In this document: positions 8,328 to 17,427 of the stretch, piece after piece
How positions within the stretch are numbered: position 1 is the first letter of the stretch
How the letters are laid out: the number at the start of each line of letters is the position of its first letter
Virus record (IMG/VR): IMGVR_UViG_3300037245_001167
Span: 1-64,000 of that record
DNA length: 64,000 bases
DNA from: a virus
Reading direction: 5' to 3' (one strand)
Position numbers and translations under genes: made by a program
Notes under the pieces: generated by a model
What the model was told of the DNA's origin: nothing
What the model saw: only the letters and a program-made list of their open reading frames with translations
Databases searched by the model: none

Positions 8328-8828
8328 ATGATACCTGCACAAAACGTAAAAACTATTTTGCTTCCCCCGAAATTGGCTACGGCTGACGGAACATTCGACA
8401 TGGCGTTCGACAGATCGGGATTCGATTATTGCGTTATCGATGTTTTAGTCGGGACAGGTGCCACAGACACAGGGTGTATTACCTCTCTCGAAGTTTTTGA
8501 GTCGGACACTGTAACGGTGGCATCGAGCATGACGAAAATTGTCGCACTAAGCGGAAGCGTGGCCACGTCTGCCACTTTCGGATATGCTATACCCGCCGGG
8601 AGCGCTACATCGATAGGGAATGTCATAACGTTGCAGTTCGATTTGAAGGGTCGCAAGAAGTATATCGGCCTTTACATGCTAACCTCAACGGCTGCTGGAT
8701 GTGCTGAAGTAGCTGCCGTTGCGAGACTGACGAGGGGTGAAGAGTCCCCAATCACAGCCGCTCAGCATGACGGTGTTAATTTGAGTGAAACGACAGTATC
8801 TGGTTGCATAACAGTTGTTTCTGCATAA
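8328..8828 (+). CDS. Probable virion protein (capsid decoration candidate)
   Basis: A 166-residue Thr/Ser/Ala-rich protein predicted to be mostly beta-strand, with an AAGGAG ribosome site. Its place directly after the major capsid gene is where decoration or head-stabilising proteins are often encoded, but no family motif is recognised and the role is inferred from position only. Confidence 0.6.
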   Translation: MIPAQNVKTILLPPKLATADGTFDMAFDRSGFDYCVIDVLVGTGATDTGCITSLEVFESDTVTVASSMTKIVALSGSVATSATFGYAIPAGSATSIGNVITLQFDLKGRKKYIGLYMLTSTAAGCAEVAAVARLTRGEESPITAAQHDGVNLSETTVSGCITVVSA

Positions 8829-8832
8829 ATAG

Positions 8833-8908
8833 CTTTCATCTGTGGTGGGGGTGGGCGTTGGCCCGCCCTTGCCGCAGAGAAGCACAACAGATGAATAACA
8901 GATGAAAG
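8833..8908 (+). promoter_or_regulatory. Candidate RNA switch over a ribosome site
   Basis: CTTTCATCTGT at 8833-8843 is the exact complement of ACAGATGAAAG at 8898-8908, which overlaps the ribosome site of the gene at 8916. The same 5' arm is shared with a competing local hairpin (TCTGTGG at 8839-8845 with CCGCAGA at 8872-8878, capping GGGCG/CGCCC). The two folds cannot coexist, so one could hide the ribosome site and the other expose it. Confidence 0.4.
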
Positions 8909-8915
8909 GAAGAAC

Positions 8916-10730
8916 ATGGAAAAAGTAAAGATCAATCTTGGTGCCGGCGACGTTCCTATTGACGGGTATGTAAACATCGACCGCAAAACGGGACAAGAGG
9001 CGTATCCATTGGCTTACGAGGATAATTCAGTGGACGAGATACGCGCTTCGCACATCCTTGAACATTTCGGGATGAATGAAGTGCCTAAAGTGATAAAGAA
9101 CTGGGCAGACAAATTGAAACCGGGGGGGCTGCTTAAAATTGCAGTTCCTGATTTTGATAAGATTATCGAACAGTATAAGGCCGGCGATCCCAAGACAGCA
9201 GGATATGTTTGTGGCGGGCAAATTGACGACAACGATTACCACAAAAGCATATTCGACCGAAGATCACTAACTACGCATCTTGAAAAGGCGTGTCTATCTG
9301 ACATCAAGCATTGGGACAGCGAGATAGTCGATTGTGCAAGCCTGCCGGTCAGCCTTAATTTGCAAGCGACCAAGACAAGTGGAAGCCCTGAACTAAGAGA
9401 AATGCTTGATGGCTTTATGGCAAGGAAGAAAAATGTATATTCGCAGTATGGCGAAGATGGCATTATTGAAGCCATGTTTGAAAAAGTTGAGATAAAAAAT
9501 AAATGGTGTTTGGAAGTTGGTGCCGCTGATGGGATTTTGTTTTCAAATACTCGGCGATTGGTGGAGCAGGGCTGGAATGCCATTCTCGTCGAATCAGAGA
9601 AGCTTGCTTACGACAGGCTTGTTGAAAATTGCAAGGATTATCCGAATGCTCATCCTGTATTTGCAGAGATTGGGCAGGATTGCACATTAGAAAGCATTCT
9701 TGAGAAGTTTAATGCTCCCAAGGATATTGACTTGGTAGTTATTGATATAGACGGCCAAGATTACCACGTTGTTAATGCGATGATGAATTACAAGCCGAGG
9801 ATATTGGTCGTTGAGTATAAGCCAGAAATCGATACTGAATTTATTCCTACTCTTGGCGGCCAAGGACAGGCAGGTGCAGCGGCAATGGAACGGCTGGGCA
9901 GCTCTAAGGGGTATCGGGCTATGTTAATAACAGACTGTAATCTTATTATGATGCACAGTTCGTTATTCAAAATAGTTGATGAATCAAAAATTCCAGCTAT
10001 GCCGAGGCCGGAAACAGTAAGTACAAAAATAGGGGCAATTATGTCATGTCCCCGTCTTGGATTTACCAATAATTTAATGTGTCATACTAAAGTTTTCGCG
10101 CCGATGGGAATTGATTTTAATGTGGGATATGGCGTGTTCTGGGCACAGATACTTACAAGGATGATAGAGGAGCAAATAGCAAAAGGTATGGACTTGATTG
10201 CCATTTTGGATTATGATAGCTATTATCTAAAAGAGCATTTCTTGGCATTATGTCAGATTATGTTGAGTCATCCGGAAGCCGATGCCATTTTGCCGGTACA
10301 AATTAAGCGGGAAAATGACAGGGTACTGGCTGGCGTAGATGACCCGGTTAAGGCCAACTGTGAATATGAAGCCGATACTGAATTAATTGAAATCGATACC
10401 GGGCATTTCGGCTTAACTTTATTCAGAGCATCGTCATTCGCCAAACTCAAAAAGCCGTGGTTCCTTGCCGTACCGGATAAAAAGGGTGAATGGGGCGATG
10501 GCAAGCTGGATGATGACATTTATTTCTGGAAGAACTTGAGAAAGAGCGGGCTTAAAGCATTTCTTACGCCGCAGGTTTTGATTGGTCACATGCAACTCAT
10601 GGTGACGTGGCCCGGCACTTTCGAGAAAGGGTCAAAACCAATTCATCAGTATATAAATACTTGCACCGAAGAAGGCATTCCAGATTGTTGCAGGGTTTCT
10701 AAAAATTATGTTCCAAAACAAATAAAATAA
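8916..10730 (+). CDS. Methyltransferase-FkbM-glycosyltransferase fusion
   Basis: A 604-residue three-domain enzyme. Residues 1-150: class I SAM methyltransferase with INLGAGDVPIDGYVNID (motif I), an HILEHF segment and LKPGGLLKIAVPD. Residues 170-300: FkbM-like sugar O-methyltransferase (QYGEDGIIE, CLEVGAADG, LVVIDIDGQD). Residues 370-600: GT-A-like glycosyltransferase with DYDS at 432-435 as the likely metal-binding DxD and a late LDDDIYFWKNLRKSG segment. It probably builds and methylates a short glycan. It is the first gene of the glycan island, in the cytoplasm, and its ribosome site may be controlled by the RNA fold upstream. Substrates cannot be told from sequence. Confidence 0.75.
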   Translation: MEKVKINLGAGDVPIDGYVNIDRKTGQEAYPLAYEDNSVDEIRASHILEHFGMNEVPKVIKNWADKLKPGGLLKIAVPDFDKIIEQYKAGDPKTAGYVCGGQIDDNDYHKSIFDRRSLTTHLEKACLSDIKHWDSEIVDCASLPVSLNLQATKTSGSPELREMLDGFMARKKNVYSQYGEDGIIEAMFEKVEIKNKWCLEVGAADGILFSNTRRLVEQGWNAILVESEKLAYDRLVENCKDYPNAHPVFAEIGQDCTLESILEKFNAPKDIDLVVIDIDGQDYHVVNAMMNYKPRILVVEYKPEIDTEFIPTLGGQGQAGAAAMERLGSSKGYRAMLITDCNLIMMHSSLFKIVDESKIPAMPRPETVSTKIGAIMSCPRLGFTNNLMCHTKVFAPMGIDFNVGYGVFWAQILTRMIEEQIAKGMDLIAILDYDSYYLKEHFLALCQIMLSHPEADAILPVQIKRENDRVLAGVDDPVKANCEYEADTELIEIDTGHFGLTLFRASSFAKLKKPWFLAVPDKKGEWGDGKLDDDIYFWKNLRKSGLKAFLTPQVLIGHMQLMVTWPGTFEKGSKPIHQYINTCTEEGIPDCCRVSKNYVPKQIK

Positions 10731-10745
10731 TAAGGAGAATTTGAA

Positions 10746-11069
10746 ATGAAGAAAATCAAAATGAGAATGTTAAAAGCGTGGGGGCCGTTTGTCCCCGGAC
10801 AGATTGTGGTATTTGCCGAGAGCAAAGCGAAGTGGGCGATTGGCGATGGTATTGCTGAGAAATACAAGATCAGCAAGGCCGAAATAAAAGCCAAGGCCCA
10901 GGCTGAAAAGGACGCCAAAGACAAGGCTAAAAAGGAGGCCAAAGATGCTAAAGACAAGGCTGAGAAAGAGGCCAAACAAAAAGCGGAAGCTGAAACCGCA
11001 ATGGTTGAGCCAGTTGCCGAGACAGCCGACGTCAGACCGTTGGGCAATAAAAAGAAAAGGGGTAAATGA
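10746..11069 (+). CDS. Small Lys/Ala-rich coiled-coil phage protein
   Basis: A 107-residue protein. The first 40 residues (LKAWGPFVPGQIVVF, then AKWAIGDGIAEKY) match the short beta-domain pattern seen in many phage head-region proteins; the rest is a highly charged Lys/Glu/Ala helix, probably a coiled coil, then a basic tail. It has an AAGGAG ribosome site and overlaps the next gene by ATGA. Role unknown; a virion or assembly protein by position. Confidence 0.6.
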   Translation: MKKIKMRMLKAWGPFVPGQIVVFAESKAKWAIGDGIAEKYKISKAEIKAKAQAEKDAKDKAKKEAKDAKDKAEKEAKQKAEAETAMVEPVAETADVRPLGNKKKRGK

Positions 11070-11407
11070 TGGGTAGTGAAGCATTGAAAATTCACAGGGC
11101 CACCGGCAATGTGGCGATAGCTTCGACCCTCGCGGCTACCAGGCCAATTAACATTGTGGCCGTCAAGCTGCACTTGTCTGCCGCAGGCGGTGCCGCCGAG
11201 AACTTTACTGTCACAATAGATTCGGCCACAGACCCCGTCTACGATACGGTTTTATTCAGTCAGGACATGACGACTGTGCAGGACATCTCCTGGGTTCCTG
11301 AATCGCCAATTCCGGTAATGGGTAACGACGAGATTGACTTTGCTTACAATAACGGCAACACCAGAACCTATGGTCTTGAGGTCACATATAGCCTGATAGG
11401 AGTATGA
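11066..11407 (+). CDS. Small beta-rich virion-like protein
   Basis: A 113-residue protein with alternating hydrophobic/polar strands and no Cys. It is the first of four consecutive genes (to 12811) for proteins of 113-154 residues with similar composition and a shared theme of Thr/Asp-rich strands, which suggests related structural or capsid-surface proteins. No family recognised. Confidence 0.6.
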   Translation: MMGSEALKIHRATGNVAIASTLAATRPINIVAVKLHLSAAGGAAENFTVTIDSATDPVYDTVLFSQDMTTVQDISWVPESPIPVMGNDEIDFAYNNGNTRTYGLEVTYSLIGV

Positions 11408-11408
11408 T

Positions 11409-11873
11409 ATGCTGACGATAAACGGGAAAATTACTGAATTATTCTCGGATGTTCAGGTGAACGGTTCGCTGAAATTGGCAGATGGCTCGACAGGTGGTCT
11501 TTCGATTGTAGCTGCCGAAGCAGCAGCGGATATAGCGGCGGCGGCCACGATTACGATTCATGTTAATGTGCCGACTGGCTCGCGGCTATTGGGCTGCCAG
11601 TTGCGGGTTGATGCCGCTCTGGCTGCTACCGAAACATGGGACGCTGTATATGTGACCGGGGCAACTCAGTCGATAGCCACAAATCAGGCGGTTGCTGTCA
11701 ATACCAAGGTCGTCCAGCATTTCGACGTCAATACGGATACCGATATAGCATCTGGTGAAGTCGATATAACTATCGAAAAGAATTCTAATCCCGGCGTCGA
11801 TGCTTTTTCTGCTCAAGGTAATATTCGGGCGATTGTGTATTACACAGCATTTAACGCGATGGCGGACGTATAG
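11409..11873 (+). CDS. Small beta-rich virion-like protein
   Basis: A 154-residue Ala/Thr/Val-rich protein (VAAEAAADIAAAATITIHV is a notable stretch). It starts one base after the previous stop. Composition and place suit a virion surface protein and possible target of the neighbouring glycan genes; that is inference. Confidence 0.6.
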   Translation: MLTINGKITELFSDVQVNGSLKLADGSTGGLSIVAAEAAADIAAAATITIHVNVPTGSRLLGCQLRVDAALAATETWDAVYVTGATQSIATNQAVAVNTKVVQHFDVNTDTDIASGEVDITIEKNSNPGVDAFSAQGNIRAIVYYTAFNAMADV

Positions 11874-11884
11874 AAAGGCATATT

Positions 11885-12328
11885 ATGTTGATGTTGGATG
11901 GAAGACTATCGACGAATCAGCAAGTCGAGGCACTGGGCAAGAACAATCTGATACAGGATATCACATTTGCCAATAGTACCGGAACCGTGTCTGTATTTAC
12001 CGTTACCGGGGATGTTCTTATTAGGATCATTCCTATTATTACAACGGACTGTGTGCCGAATACAACGGCGAACATCCGGTTAGGGGTTGTCGGAAATACC
12101 GATGCGATGATTGTCGATTCTGCGAGTGCCGACCTTGACGCTCGCGGCATTTGGGTAGATCAGACCCCGGACAACGAAATCGAGCCGATAGATCGCATCC
12201 GGTCATATATAGTCACGGACGGTAACGATGTCGTTTTGACTTTGGATGCTCAAGTTAATAGCGGCGTGATTAGATTCTATGGCTTTTGGACTCCAATTTC
12301 GGGGGATGGCATGGTGATAAATGCATGA
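11885..12328 (+). CDS. Small beta-rich virion-like protein
   Basis: A 147-residue protein, beta-rich, with a central ANIRLGVVGNTDAMIV segment and a C-terminal VNSGVIRFYGFW. It appears to belong with its neighbours as a set of virion-surface candidates. No family recognised. Confidence 0.6.
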   Translation: MLMLDGRLSTNQQVEALGKNNLIQDITFANSTGTVSVFTVTGDVLIRIIPIITTDCVPNTTANIRLGVVGNTDAMIVDSASADLDARGIWVDQTPDNEIEPIDRIRSYIVTDGNDVVLTLDAQVNSGVIRFYGFWTPISGDGMVINA

Positions 12329-12364
12329 GAATGAACACATACGAGTGCGAAAGGTGAGTGTGTA

Positions 12365-12811
12365 ATGGCTAAAGAACACATAGCGGGCAGAGCGACTACT
12401 TTTGACAAGGTCGAGGTAATGGAGGAGCACATGCACAGTATCAGTCAGGTATATCCAACGCTCGTTGTTGGGATACCTATACTTGCCGGTGCTGCTGGGC
12501 CTCCGTGGGTACCTGGCAATTTTGTTGAGTTAATACCCGTAAACACAATCGGCGAGGATTTCGACATTCACTGGTTAGTTATTGAAGGCATATCTAACGA
12601 TGGAATATACGAACTCGTATTTTATGCGGCAACGACAGAAATATCAAGGGTAAGATTTTCCGCCGAAGCAGGCGTAGGTGGAACAGTCACTTACTCTCCA
12701 ATTCCGATACAAACGAGAATACAGCCAAAGAATACTCAAATACAATGCAAGCTCGCGTGTTCTGCGGGGGCAGAGACGGCAACTATTTCAGTTATCTATC
12801 ACGAATATTAA
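12365..12811 (+). CDS. Small beta-rich virion-like protein
   Basis: A 148-residue protein ending in TISVIYHEY, similar in design to the C-terminus of the gene at 11409 (AIVYYTAFN) where a final strand closes the fold. The ribosome site is GGTGAG. Virion role inferred from position. Confidence 0.58.
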   Translation: MAKEHIAGRATTFDKVEVMEEHMHSISQVYPTLVVGIPILAGAAGPPWVPGNFVELIPVNTIGEDFDIHWLVIEGISNDGIYELVFYAATTEISRVRFSAEAGVGGTVTYSPIPIQTRIQPKNTQIQCKLACSAGAETATISVIYHEY

Positions 12812-12838
12812 AAACAGATGAACAGATGGAAGAAAGAC

Positions 12839-13789
12839 ATGAAATATATCCTTAAAAACTATCAGAGTCCCGGCGACATCGTAATGCTGACGGCTGCGGT
12901 TAGAGATTTGAAACTATCGCATCCCGAAATAGAGATCGATGTCGATACCGGCTGCTCGGAGTTGTGGGAGAACAATCCCCATCTCACTAAGGGAATTGAC
13001 GGCAAGCGTATCAAAGCCGATTACCCTCTAATTCACGAGAGCAATGAAGGCCAGCATCATTTCATCCACGCCTTCAGGCAGTTTTTGGAGAAGGAACTGG
13101 ATGTCAGAATAAAGCCGACAACATTCAAAGGTGATATTCATATCAGCGACGAGGAGAAAGGCTGGACTTCGCAAGTCGAGGACATGGGGATTAAAGACAG
13201 GTTCTGGATTATCAATGCAGGCGGCAAGTACGACTTCACCGCTAAATGGTGGAGCCTAATTTCGTATCAGAAGGTGATTAACCACTTCAAAGGCAAGATT
13301 ACATTTGTTCAGGTTGGACAGAAGGAGCATTGGCATCCAAAACTGCACGGCGTCGTGGACCTAATCGGCAAGACCGACCTGCGGCAGTTGATTCGTCTGG
13401 TATATCATTCATCCGGTGTGGTTACGGGGGTTAGCCTACTGATGCACCTTGCAGCGGCCATAGAGTCGAAGCACGGCCTGTTAAACCGGCCGGGGGTAAT
13501 TATAGCTGGTGGCAGGGAACCCGTGCAGTGGGAGGCGTACCCGCACCACAGATACCTTGCTGTTAATGGCGCAATGACCTGCTGCGATAACGGCGGATGC
13601 TGGAAGAGCCGGTGCCAGTTGGTGGGCGATGGCGATAAGAAGGATACCGAGGAATTATGCCTGCATCCGGTCGAACTCAGGACGAAGCCGCCGATCCGAA
13701 TCCCGAAGTGCATGGACATGATTAAGGCCGAGGATGTGATACGTGCAATTCAGACATATTACACCGGGGGCGTATTGGAGTTCAATTGA
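12839..13789 (+). CDS. Glycosyltransferase family 9 (heptosyltransferase-like)
   Basis: A 316-residue GT-B enzyme. The N-terminus MKYILKNYQSPGDIVMLTAAVRDL matches the GT9 Gly-Asp pattern, and INAGGKYDFTAKWW and GVSLLMHLAAAI match the C-terminal nucleotide-sugar half. An unusual Cys-rich insert (CCDNGGCWKSRC, about residues 247-258) could bind metal. I prefer ATG 12839, with GGAAG in front, over an in-frame ATG at 12818. It should add a heptose or similar sugar to a phage-directed glycan. Part of the glycan island. Confidence 0.8.
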   Translation: MKYILKNYQSPGDIVMLTAAVRDLKLSHPEIEIDVDTGCSELWENNPHLTKGIDGKRIKADYPLIHESNEGQHHFIHAFRQFLEKELDVRIKPTTFKGDIHISDEEKGWTSQVEDMGIKDRFWIINAGGKYDFTAKWWSLISYQKVINHFKGKITFVQVGQKEHWHPKLHGVVDLIGKTDLRQLIRLVYHSSGVVTGVSLLMHLAAAIESKHGLLNRPGVIIAGGREPVQWEAYPHHRYLAVNGAMTCCDNGGCWKSRCQLVGDGDKKDTEELCLHPVELRTKPPIRIPKCMDMIKAEDVIRAIQTYYTGGVLEFN

Positions 13790-13803
13790 AAGGAGAGTAA
13801 GAA

Positions 13804-13947
13804 ATGGAAACCGATACAATAGAACGGGCATGTCTGAAAATATTGTCTGGATTAAAATCTGGAAGATTTACGAGACTGGAATTGGAAATGCTATATGCAC
13901 TTTTTTCAAAACTGGTTGGAATAACCAAGAAAATGTTAGGAAAGTAA
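13804..13947 (+). CDS. Tiny hypothetical protein
   Basis: A 47-residue helical protein (METDTIERACLKILSG at the start) with AAGGAGAG upstream. It sits between GT9 and GT4 genes. Function unknown. Confidence 0.5.
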   Translation: METDTIERACLKILSGLKSGRFTRLELEMLYALFSKLVGITKKMLGK

Positions 13948-13950
13948 GAT

Positions 13951-14058
13951 ATGAAAACAAAAAATAGAAAGTCCATTCTTGTTCCAATACCAAGGAGCAT
14001 AAACCGTTGGATACAGCGCAACAAAGTAACTAAAGGAAAAAAGGGAATAGACTATTGA
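13951..14058 (+). CDS. Tiny basic protein
   Basis: A 35-residue Lys/Arg-rich protein (MKTKNRKSILVPIPRSINRW) just upstream of the GT4 gene, its TGA overlapping the TTG start of that gene. May serve mainly to couple translation to the next gene. Confidence 0.4.
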   Translation: MKTKNRKSILVPIPRSINRWIQRNKVTKGKKGIDY

Positions 14059-15077
14059 TAGCGATATTCTCAAAATTTGATATGGATGGCGGCTCAGAGC
14101 GAAGGTGCGTAGAGCTTGCCAATGGGATAATGAGGCACACGCCTCATCGCGCATGTATTCTGGCCGAGAAGGAATTTCCTGAGTCGCTGAAGGTATTGGT
14201 TGATGAGGGGGTAACGATAGTCCCAAACGCTCTATTAAAGCCGGAACACTTTGTTACAGCCCGATGTGTGATTGTAGTTAATACCGACTGCCGGGAGTTC
14301 TCTACGATGGATTATTGGAGTGGGAAAAGCCATCGTCATTCCACGCCAGTTCCCATTAGGAATATTAAGAAGATGCTGTTCTTATATAATTTCTTAGTGA
14401 GTCCGTCTCAGCACTTGCACGAAATCGCGGAGTTTGTGAATGTTGGTATTATCACAACCAACCTGAAATTTTATAACGAGATAACCAAGCAGGACAGGTA
14501 CGAAAGGATTCGGACATTACCGAGATATATTTTGGGCAGCCCAATCGACCCCGGTGCTATAAAGGTCAGGGTGCGTGATAAGGCCAAAATTTTCGGCTGT
14601 CATTCCAAGCGGCTCGGCAGTAAGTGGAATCCCGACTGGCCGAAGTTGGAAGAGAAGATAACGCGCAGATATTCATTGGCAGAGTTTCGATTTATGGGGA
14701 TGAAGGACTCCATCGCCAAGGGCATGAAAGGGTCGTGTCTCAAAGAGAACGAAAAGCCGGTAGCCGATTTTCTCGACGAGCTGGATGTGTTCGTATTCTT
14801 CCCTGAGTACAAGCGTGAGGAGCCGTGGGCAAGGGTTATCGCCGAGGCTATGGTGGCTGGCCTGCCGATAGTGGCTCTTAATAGGGGTGGGACTTCCGAT
14901 CAGGTTCTCACGTGGAATAATGGGATATTGTGCAAGAAGTTCGATGATTATCACAAGGCTCTTGTTTACCTGATAGAGCATCCAAAAGTGATAGAGACAA
15001 TGAGCCGGAACTCTATACGTATATCAAAAGAGTTTCATACCGAGAACGTAATCAAGAAGTTGATGGAGATTATCTGA
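14055..15077 (+). CDS. Glycosyltransferase family 4 (GT-B)
   Basis: A 340-residue enzyme. The N-terminus FDMDGGSERRC is the acceptor-side Gly loop and EPWARVIAEAMVAGLPIVAL with the following GGTSDQV is the hallmark nucleotide-sugar-binding E...E region of Glycos_transf_1. It is translated from a TTG overlapping the upstream stop (TTGA); no better start exists before the conserved N-terminus. It is likely to transfer a hexose or similar from a nucleotide sugar within the island's pathway. Confidence 0.85.
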   Translation: MIAIFSKFDMDGGSERRCVELANGIMRHTPHRACILAEKEFPESLKVLVDEGVTIVPNALLKPEHFVTARCVIVVNTDCREFSTMDYWSGKSHRHSTPVPIRNIKKMLFLYNFLVSPSQHLHEIAEFVNVGIITTNLKFYNEITKQDRYERIRTLPRYILGSPIDPGAIKVRVRDKAKIFGCHSKRLGSKWNPDWPKLEEKITRRYSLAEFRFMGMKDSIAKGMKGSCLKENEKPVADFLDELDVFVFFPEYKREEPWARVIAEAMVAGLPIVALNRGGTSDQVLTWNNGILCKKFDDYHKALVYLIEHPKVIETMSRNSIRISKEFHTENVIKKLMEII

Positions 15078-15078
15078 T

Positions 15079-15228
15079 ATGGGTAAGGCGACAATAATAA
15101 CGAGGTTTTGGTTTTGGGTATATCGTTGGTCACGAAGACTGACAGATTATTCTGAAAAAACAGCCGATCATCGCTATTTTAGAGAATGCAACCCAAATTC
15201 GATATGGCGGTCAGAGTTAAGGGACTAA
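15079..15228 (+). CDS. Tiny basic aromatic protein
   Basis: A 49-residue Trp/Arg-rich protein (FWFWVYRWSRR near the N-terminus) starting right after the GT4 stop. Possibly membrane-associated through the aromatic patch. Function unknown. Confidence 0.45.
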   Translation: MGKATIITRFWFWVYRWSRRLTDYSEKTADHRYFRECNPNSIWRSELRD

Positions 15229-15234
15229 AATAGT

Positions 15235-16056
15235 ATGATTCCGTGCAAAGCGATGACAATGTGGGATGGTGAGATAAAAGAGCCAGTCGTCAAACAATAC
15301 ACGATATCTTTTTGTATGAGCTGCCAGAATAGGATGCACAATTTGCGGGGTACTTTATTAGATAACCTAAAGAGGAATGAATCTTATCCATATTCAAATT
15401 TTATCTTAGTGGATTATAATTCTCAGGACGGATTGGAAGGCTGGGTAAAAGATAACACGATGGAACATATCGAAAGCGGGCGACTTGTCTATTATAAGAT
15501 GGTTGATCCGCAGCCGAAATACTTTAACTTTAGTCATGCAAGGAACGTATCCTTCCTCCTTGCAGATGGTGAGATAGTCAATAATCTTGATATCGACAAC
15601 TGGATATACAATGACAAAAACGGGAGGCAGAAGGGAATGTGCTGGGCGGCCTACCTGAATCTTCTTGCTAATCAGCAGAGCAGCAAGGTCATATTCGCCA
15701 AAGGCCGGAGGCGGATGCACGGCAGGTGCGGATTCTACAAAGACGAGTTTGTGAATGTCCTGGGCGGGTACGATGAAGGTATAAAAACGTATGAGGATTA
15801 TGACCTTGTTATCCGAGCGTGGAATTTGGGATTCACGATGTATTATTGGGGTGGCTGTTTTGAGAAACGGATTCACACAACAGTAGAAGAAAGAGACTCT
15901 GGTTGCGAGGGTGATTTCTTTGAGGGGGTAGAAAAAGCGAGAAGTAAGTCAGAAAGCAATGTGAGGAACAAGATATTCAAAGCAAACGCAGGCAGGCAGT
16001 GGGGCAAAGCTACTCTTATAAAGAACTTTACAGAGGAAGTAACGATATGGGCATGA
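15235..16056 (+). CDS. Glycosyltransferase family 2 (GT-A)
   Basis: A 273-residue enzyme. YTISFCMSCQNRMHNLRGTL is the GT-A start, ILVDYNSQDGL the first loop, FSHARNVSF the ribose-binding motif, LDIDNW the DxD metal site, and GGYDEGIKTYEDYDLV the acceptor-side ED motif of the galactosyltransferase-like C-terminus. It is a clear paralogue of the gene at 16645, and both end with an ANxGRxWGKA(T/I) tail. Confidence 0.87.
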   Translation: MIPCKAMTMWDGEIKEPVVKQYTISFCMSCQNRMHNLRGTLLDNLKRNESYPYSNFILVDYNSQDGLEGWVKDNTMEHIESGRLVYYKMVDPQPKYFNFSHARNVSFLLADGEIVNNLDIDNWIYNDKNGRQKGMCWAAYLNLLANQQSSKVIFAKGRRRMHGRCGFYKDEFVNVLGGYDEGIKTYEDYDLVIRAWNLGFTMYYWGGCFEKRIHTTVEERDSGCEGDFFEGVEKARSKSESNVRNKIFKANAGRQWGKATLIKNFTEEVTIWA

Positions 16057-16676
16057 ATACAGATTCATACGATTTCTTATTGGAGTCAACGAAGGCTGTT
16101 GGGATAAAAACCTTCAGAGATAAATGGCTGCTTGAATTAGGTAATCAATATATAAGGCCAAATCTCAGGACGAATCACAAGATTAACACTGAGATGTCAA
16201 AAGTCCACTTCCTCAACATGGGCTGTTATCACCATTCTATTGATTGGAATGGTAAGGACGGGGCTATACCTATTGACTTAACTTATCCCGTTCCCATACC
16301 TAAATTTATGAAGTGCTTTGATATTGTAACTGACTTCGGCGATATGGAGCATGTACGTGGATTCAGGGATTGGATGGAGGGGCTTGGGCATTGGAACGCA
16401 TGGAAGAACATTCACGATATGGGCAAGGTGGATTGTCTATATGTTCATACAGTGCCGATGGTCGGGTCATTCACGCATCACGGAAGTTATCATTATACGA
16501 TTGAGTTCTTTGAGAAATTATGCAAAGCGAATGACTACGAGATAGTGGCGTTGAGGTCAGTACAGTGCGATCCTCGAACCAAGACAAGAGAGTATGTATT
16601 TTGCTCGTATGTAAAAAGTGTAGACCAGGGCTTCGCCCCTGTACATGAAGTATTCAAGGGGTGGCTCCATCGCTAA
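16047..16676 (+). CDS. SAM-methyltransferase-like protein, degenerate
   Basis: A 209-residue protein. I choose ATG 16047, overlapping the GT2 stop, over an in-frame ATG further up (15999) that lies inside the GT2 gene. HFLNMGCYHHSIDW looks like a divergent motif I, DIVTDFGDMEHV like motif II/III and YVHTVPMVGSF like a later strand of class I methyltransferases. Without the usual Gly-rich loop, the SAM-binding call is tentative. It sits between the two GT2 paralogues. Confidence 0.5.
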   Translation: MGMNTDSYDFLLESTKAVGIKTFRDKWLLELGNQYIRPNLRTNHKINTEMSKVHFLNMGCYHHSIDWNGKDGAIPIDLTYPVPIPKFMKCFDIVTDFGDMEHVRGFRDWMEGLGHWNAWKNIHDMGKVDCLYVHTVPMVGSFTHHGSYHYTIEFFEKLCKANDYEIVALRSVQCDPRTKTREYVFCSYVKSVDQGFAPVHEVFKGWLHR

Positions 16677-17427
16677 AGTACATAGAATAAGTTTCTGCAC
16701 GACCTGTATGAACAGGCTGGATGATTTGATGATTACGCTGCCGGCGAATATCTATGCGAACGAGGATTATCCAGATTTGGAGTTTGTCCTGCTGGATTAT
16801 AATTCGTCTGATGGATTAGGTAATTGGATCAGGCACAGAATGATGAAGCATATCAATAGTGGCCGATTGGTCTATTACCGAACCGAAGATCCTGAGCATT
16901 ACAGCATGACCCATTCGCGTAACGTGGCGTTCAAGTTGGCGACTGGTGATATTGTCAATAGTGTGGATGCTGACAACTTTACTTTTGATGGTACGCCGGT
17001 GGCCGTGTCATTTGCACACTGGCTCAATGACCGCGCGAATGAGAACCCAGAAAAGACAGTATTTTGCAAGACGAAGCAGATAACCGTTATGCACGGGCGG
17101 ATAGGTTTTTACAAGAATGAGTTCATGGAGCTGGGCGGGTACAATGAGGATTTCAAAGGCTATGGGCACGACGACTTGGATTTAGTAGATAGGGCTGTGG
17201 CGTTAGGCTTCAAACTCGTCAAGTGGGGAAGTGGATATTTTTACCGAATCCAGACGTCATCAAAAAAGAAGGATATCAATCTTTCTGAGCATTGGGACAA
17301 GACGAGGCGGGAGAACAGGGAACTCTCGTGGAAGAACCTTGCCGAGAGTGTATTCGTAGCCAATCAAGGCAGGGAATGGGGCAAGGCAATCGTGACGAAG
17401 AATTTCAAAGAAAAGGTGGAAATATGA
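16645..17427 (+). CDS. Glycosyltransferase family 2 (GT-A), paralogue
   Basis: A 260-residue paralogue of the gene at 15235. HRISFCTTCMNRLDDLMITL, LLDYNSSDGL, THSRNVAF, NSVDADNF (DxD) and GGYNEDFKGYGHDDLDLV are aligned motifs. It overlaps the upstream gene by 32 bases in another frame. Two paralogues with different acceptor regions suggest sequential sugar additions. Confidence 0.87.
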   Translation: MKYSRGGSIAKVHRISFCTTCMNRLDDLMITLPANIYANEDYPDLEFVLLDYNSSDGLGNWIRHRMMKHINSGRLVYYRTEDPEHYSMTHSRNVAFKLATGDIVNSVDADNFTFDGTPVAVSFAHWLNDRANENPEKTVFCKTKQITVMHGRIGFYKNEFMELGGYNEDFKGYGHDDLDLVDRAVALGFKLVKWGSGYFYRIQTSSKKKDINLSEHWDKTRRENRELSWKNLAESVFVANQGREWGKAIVTKNFKEKVEI

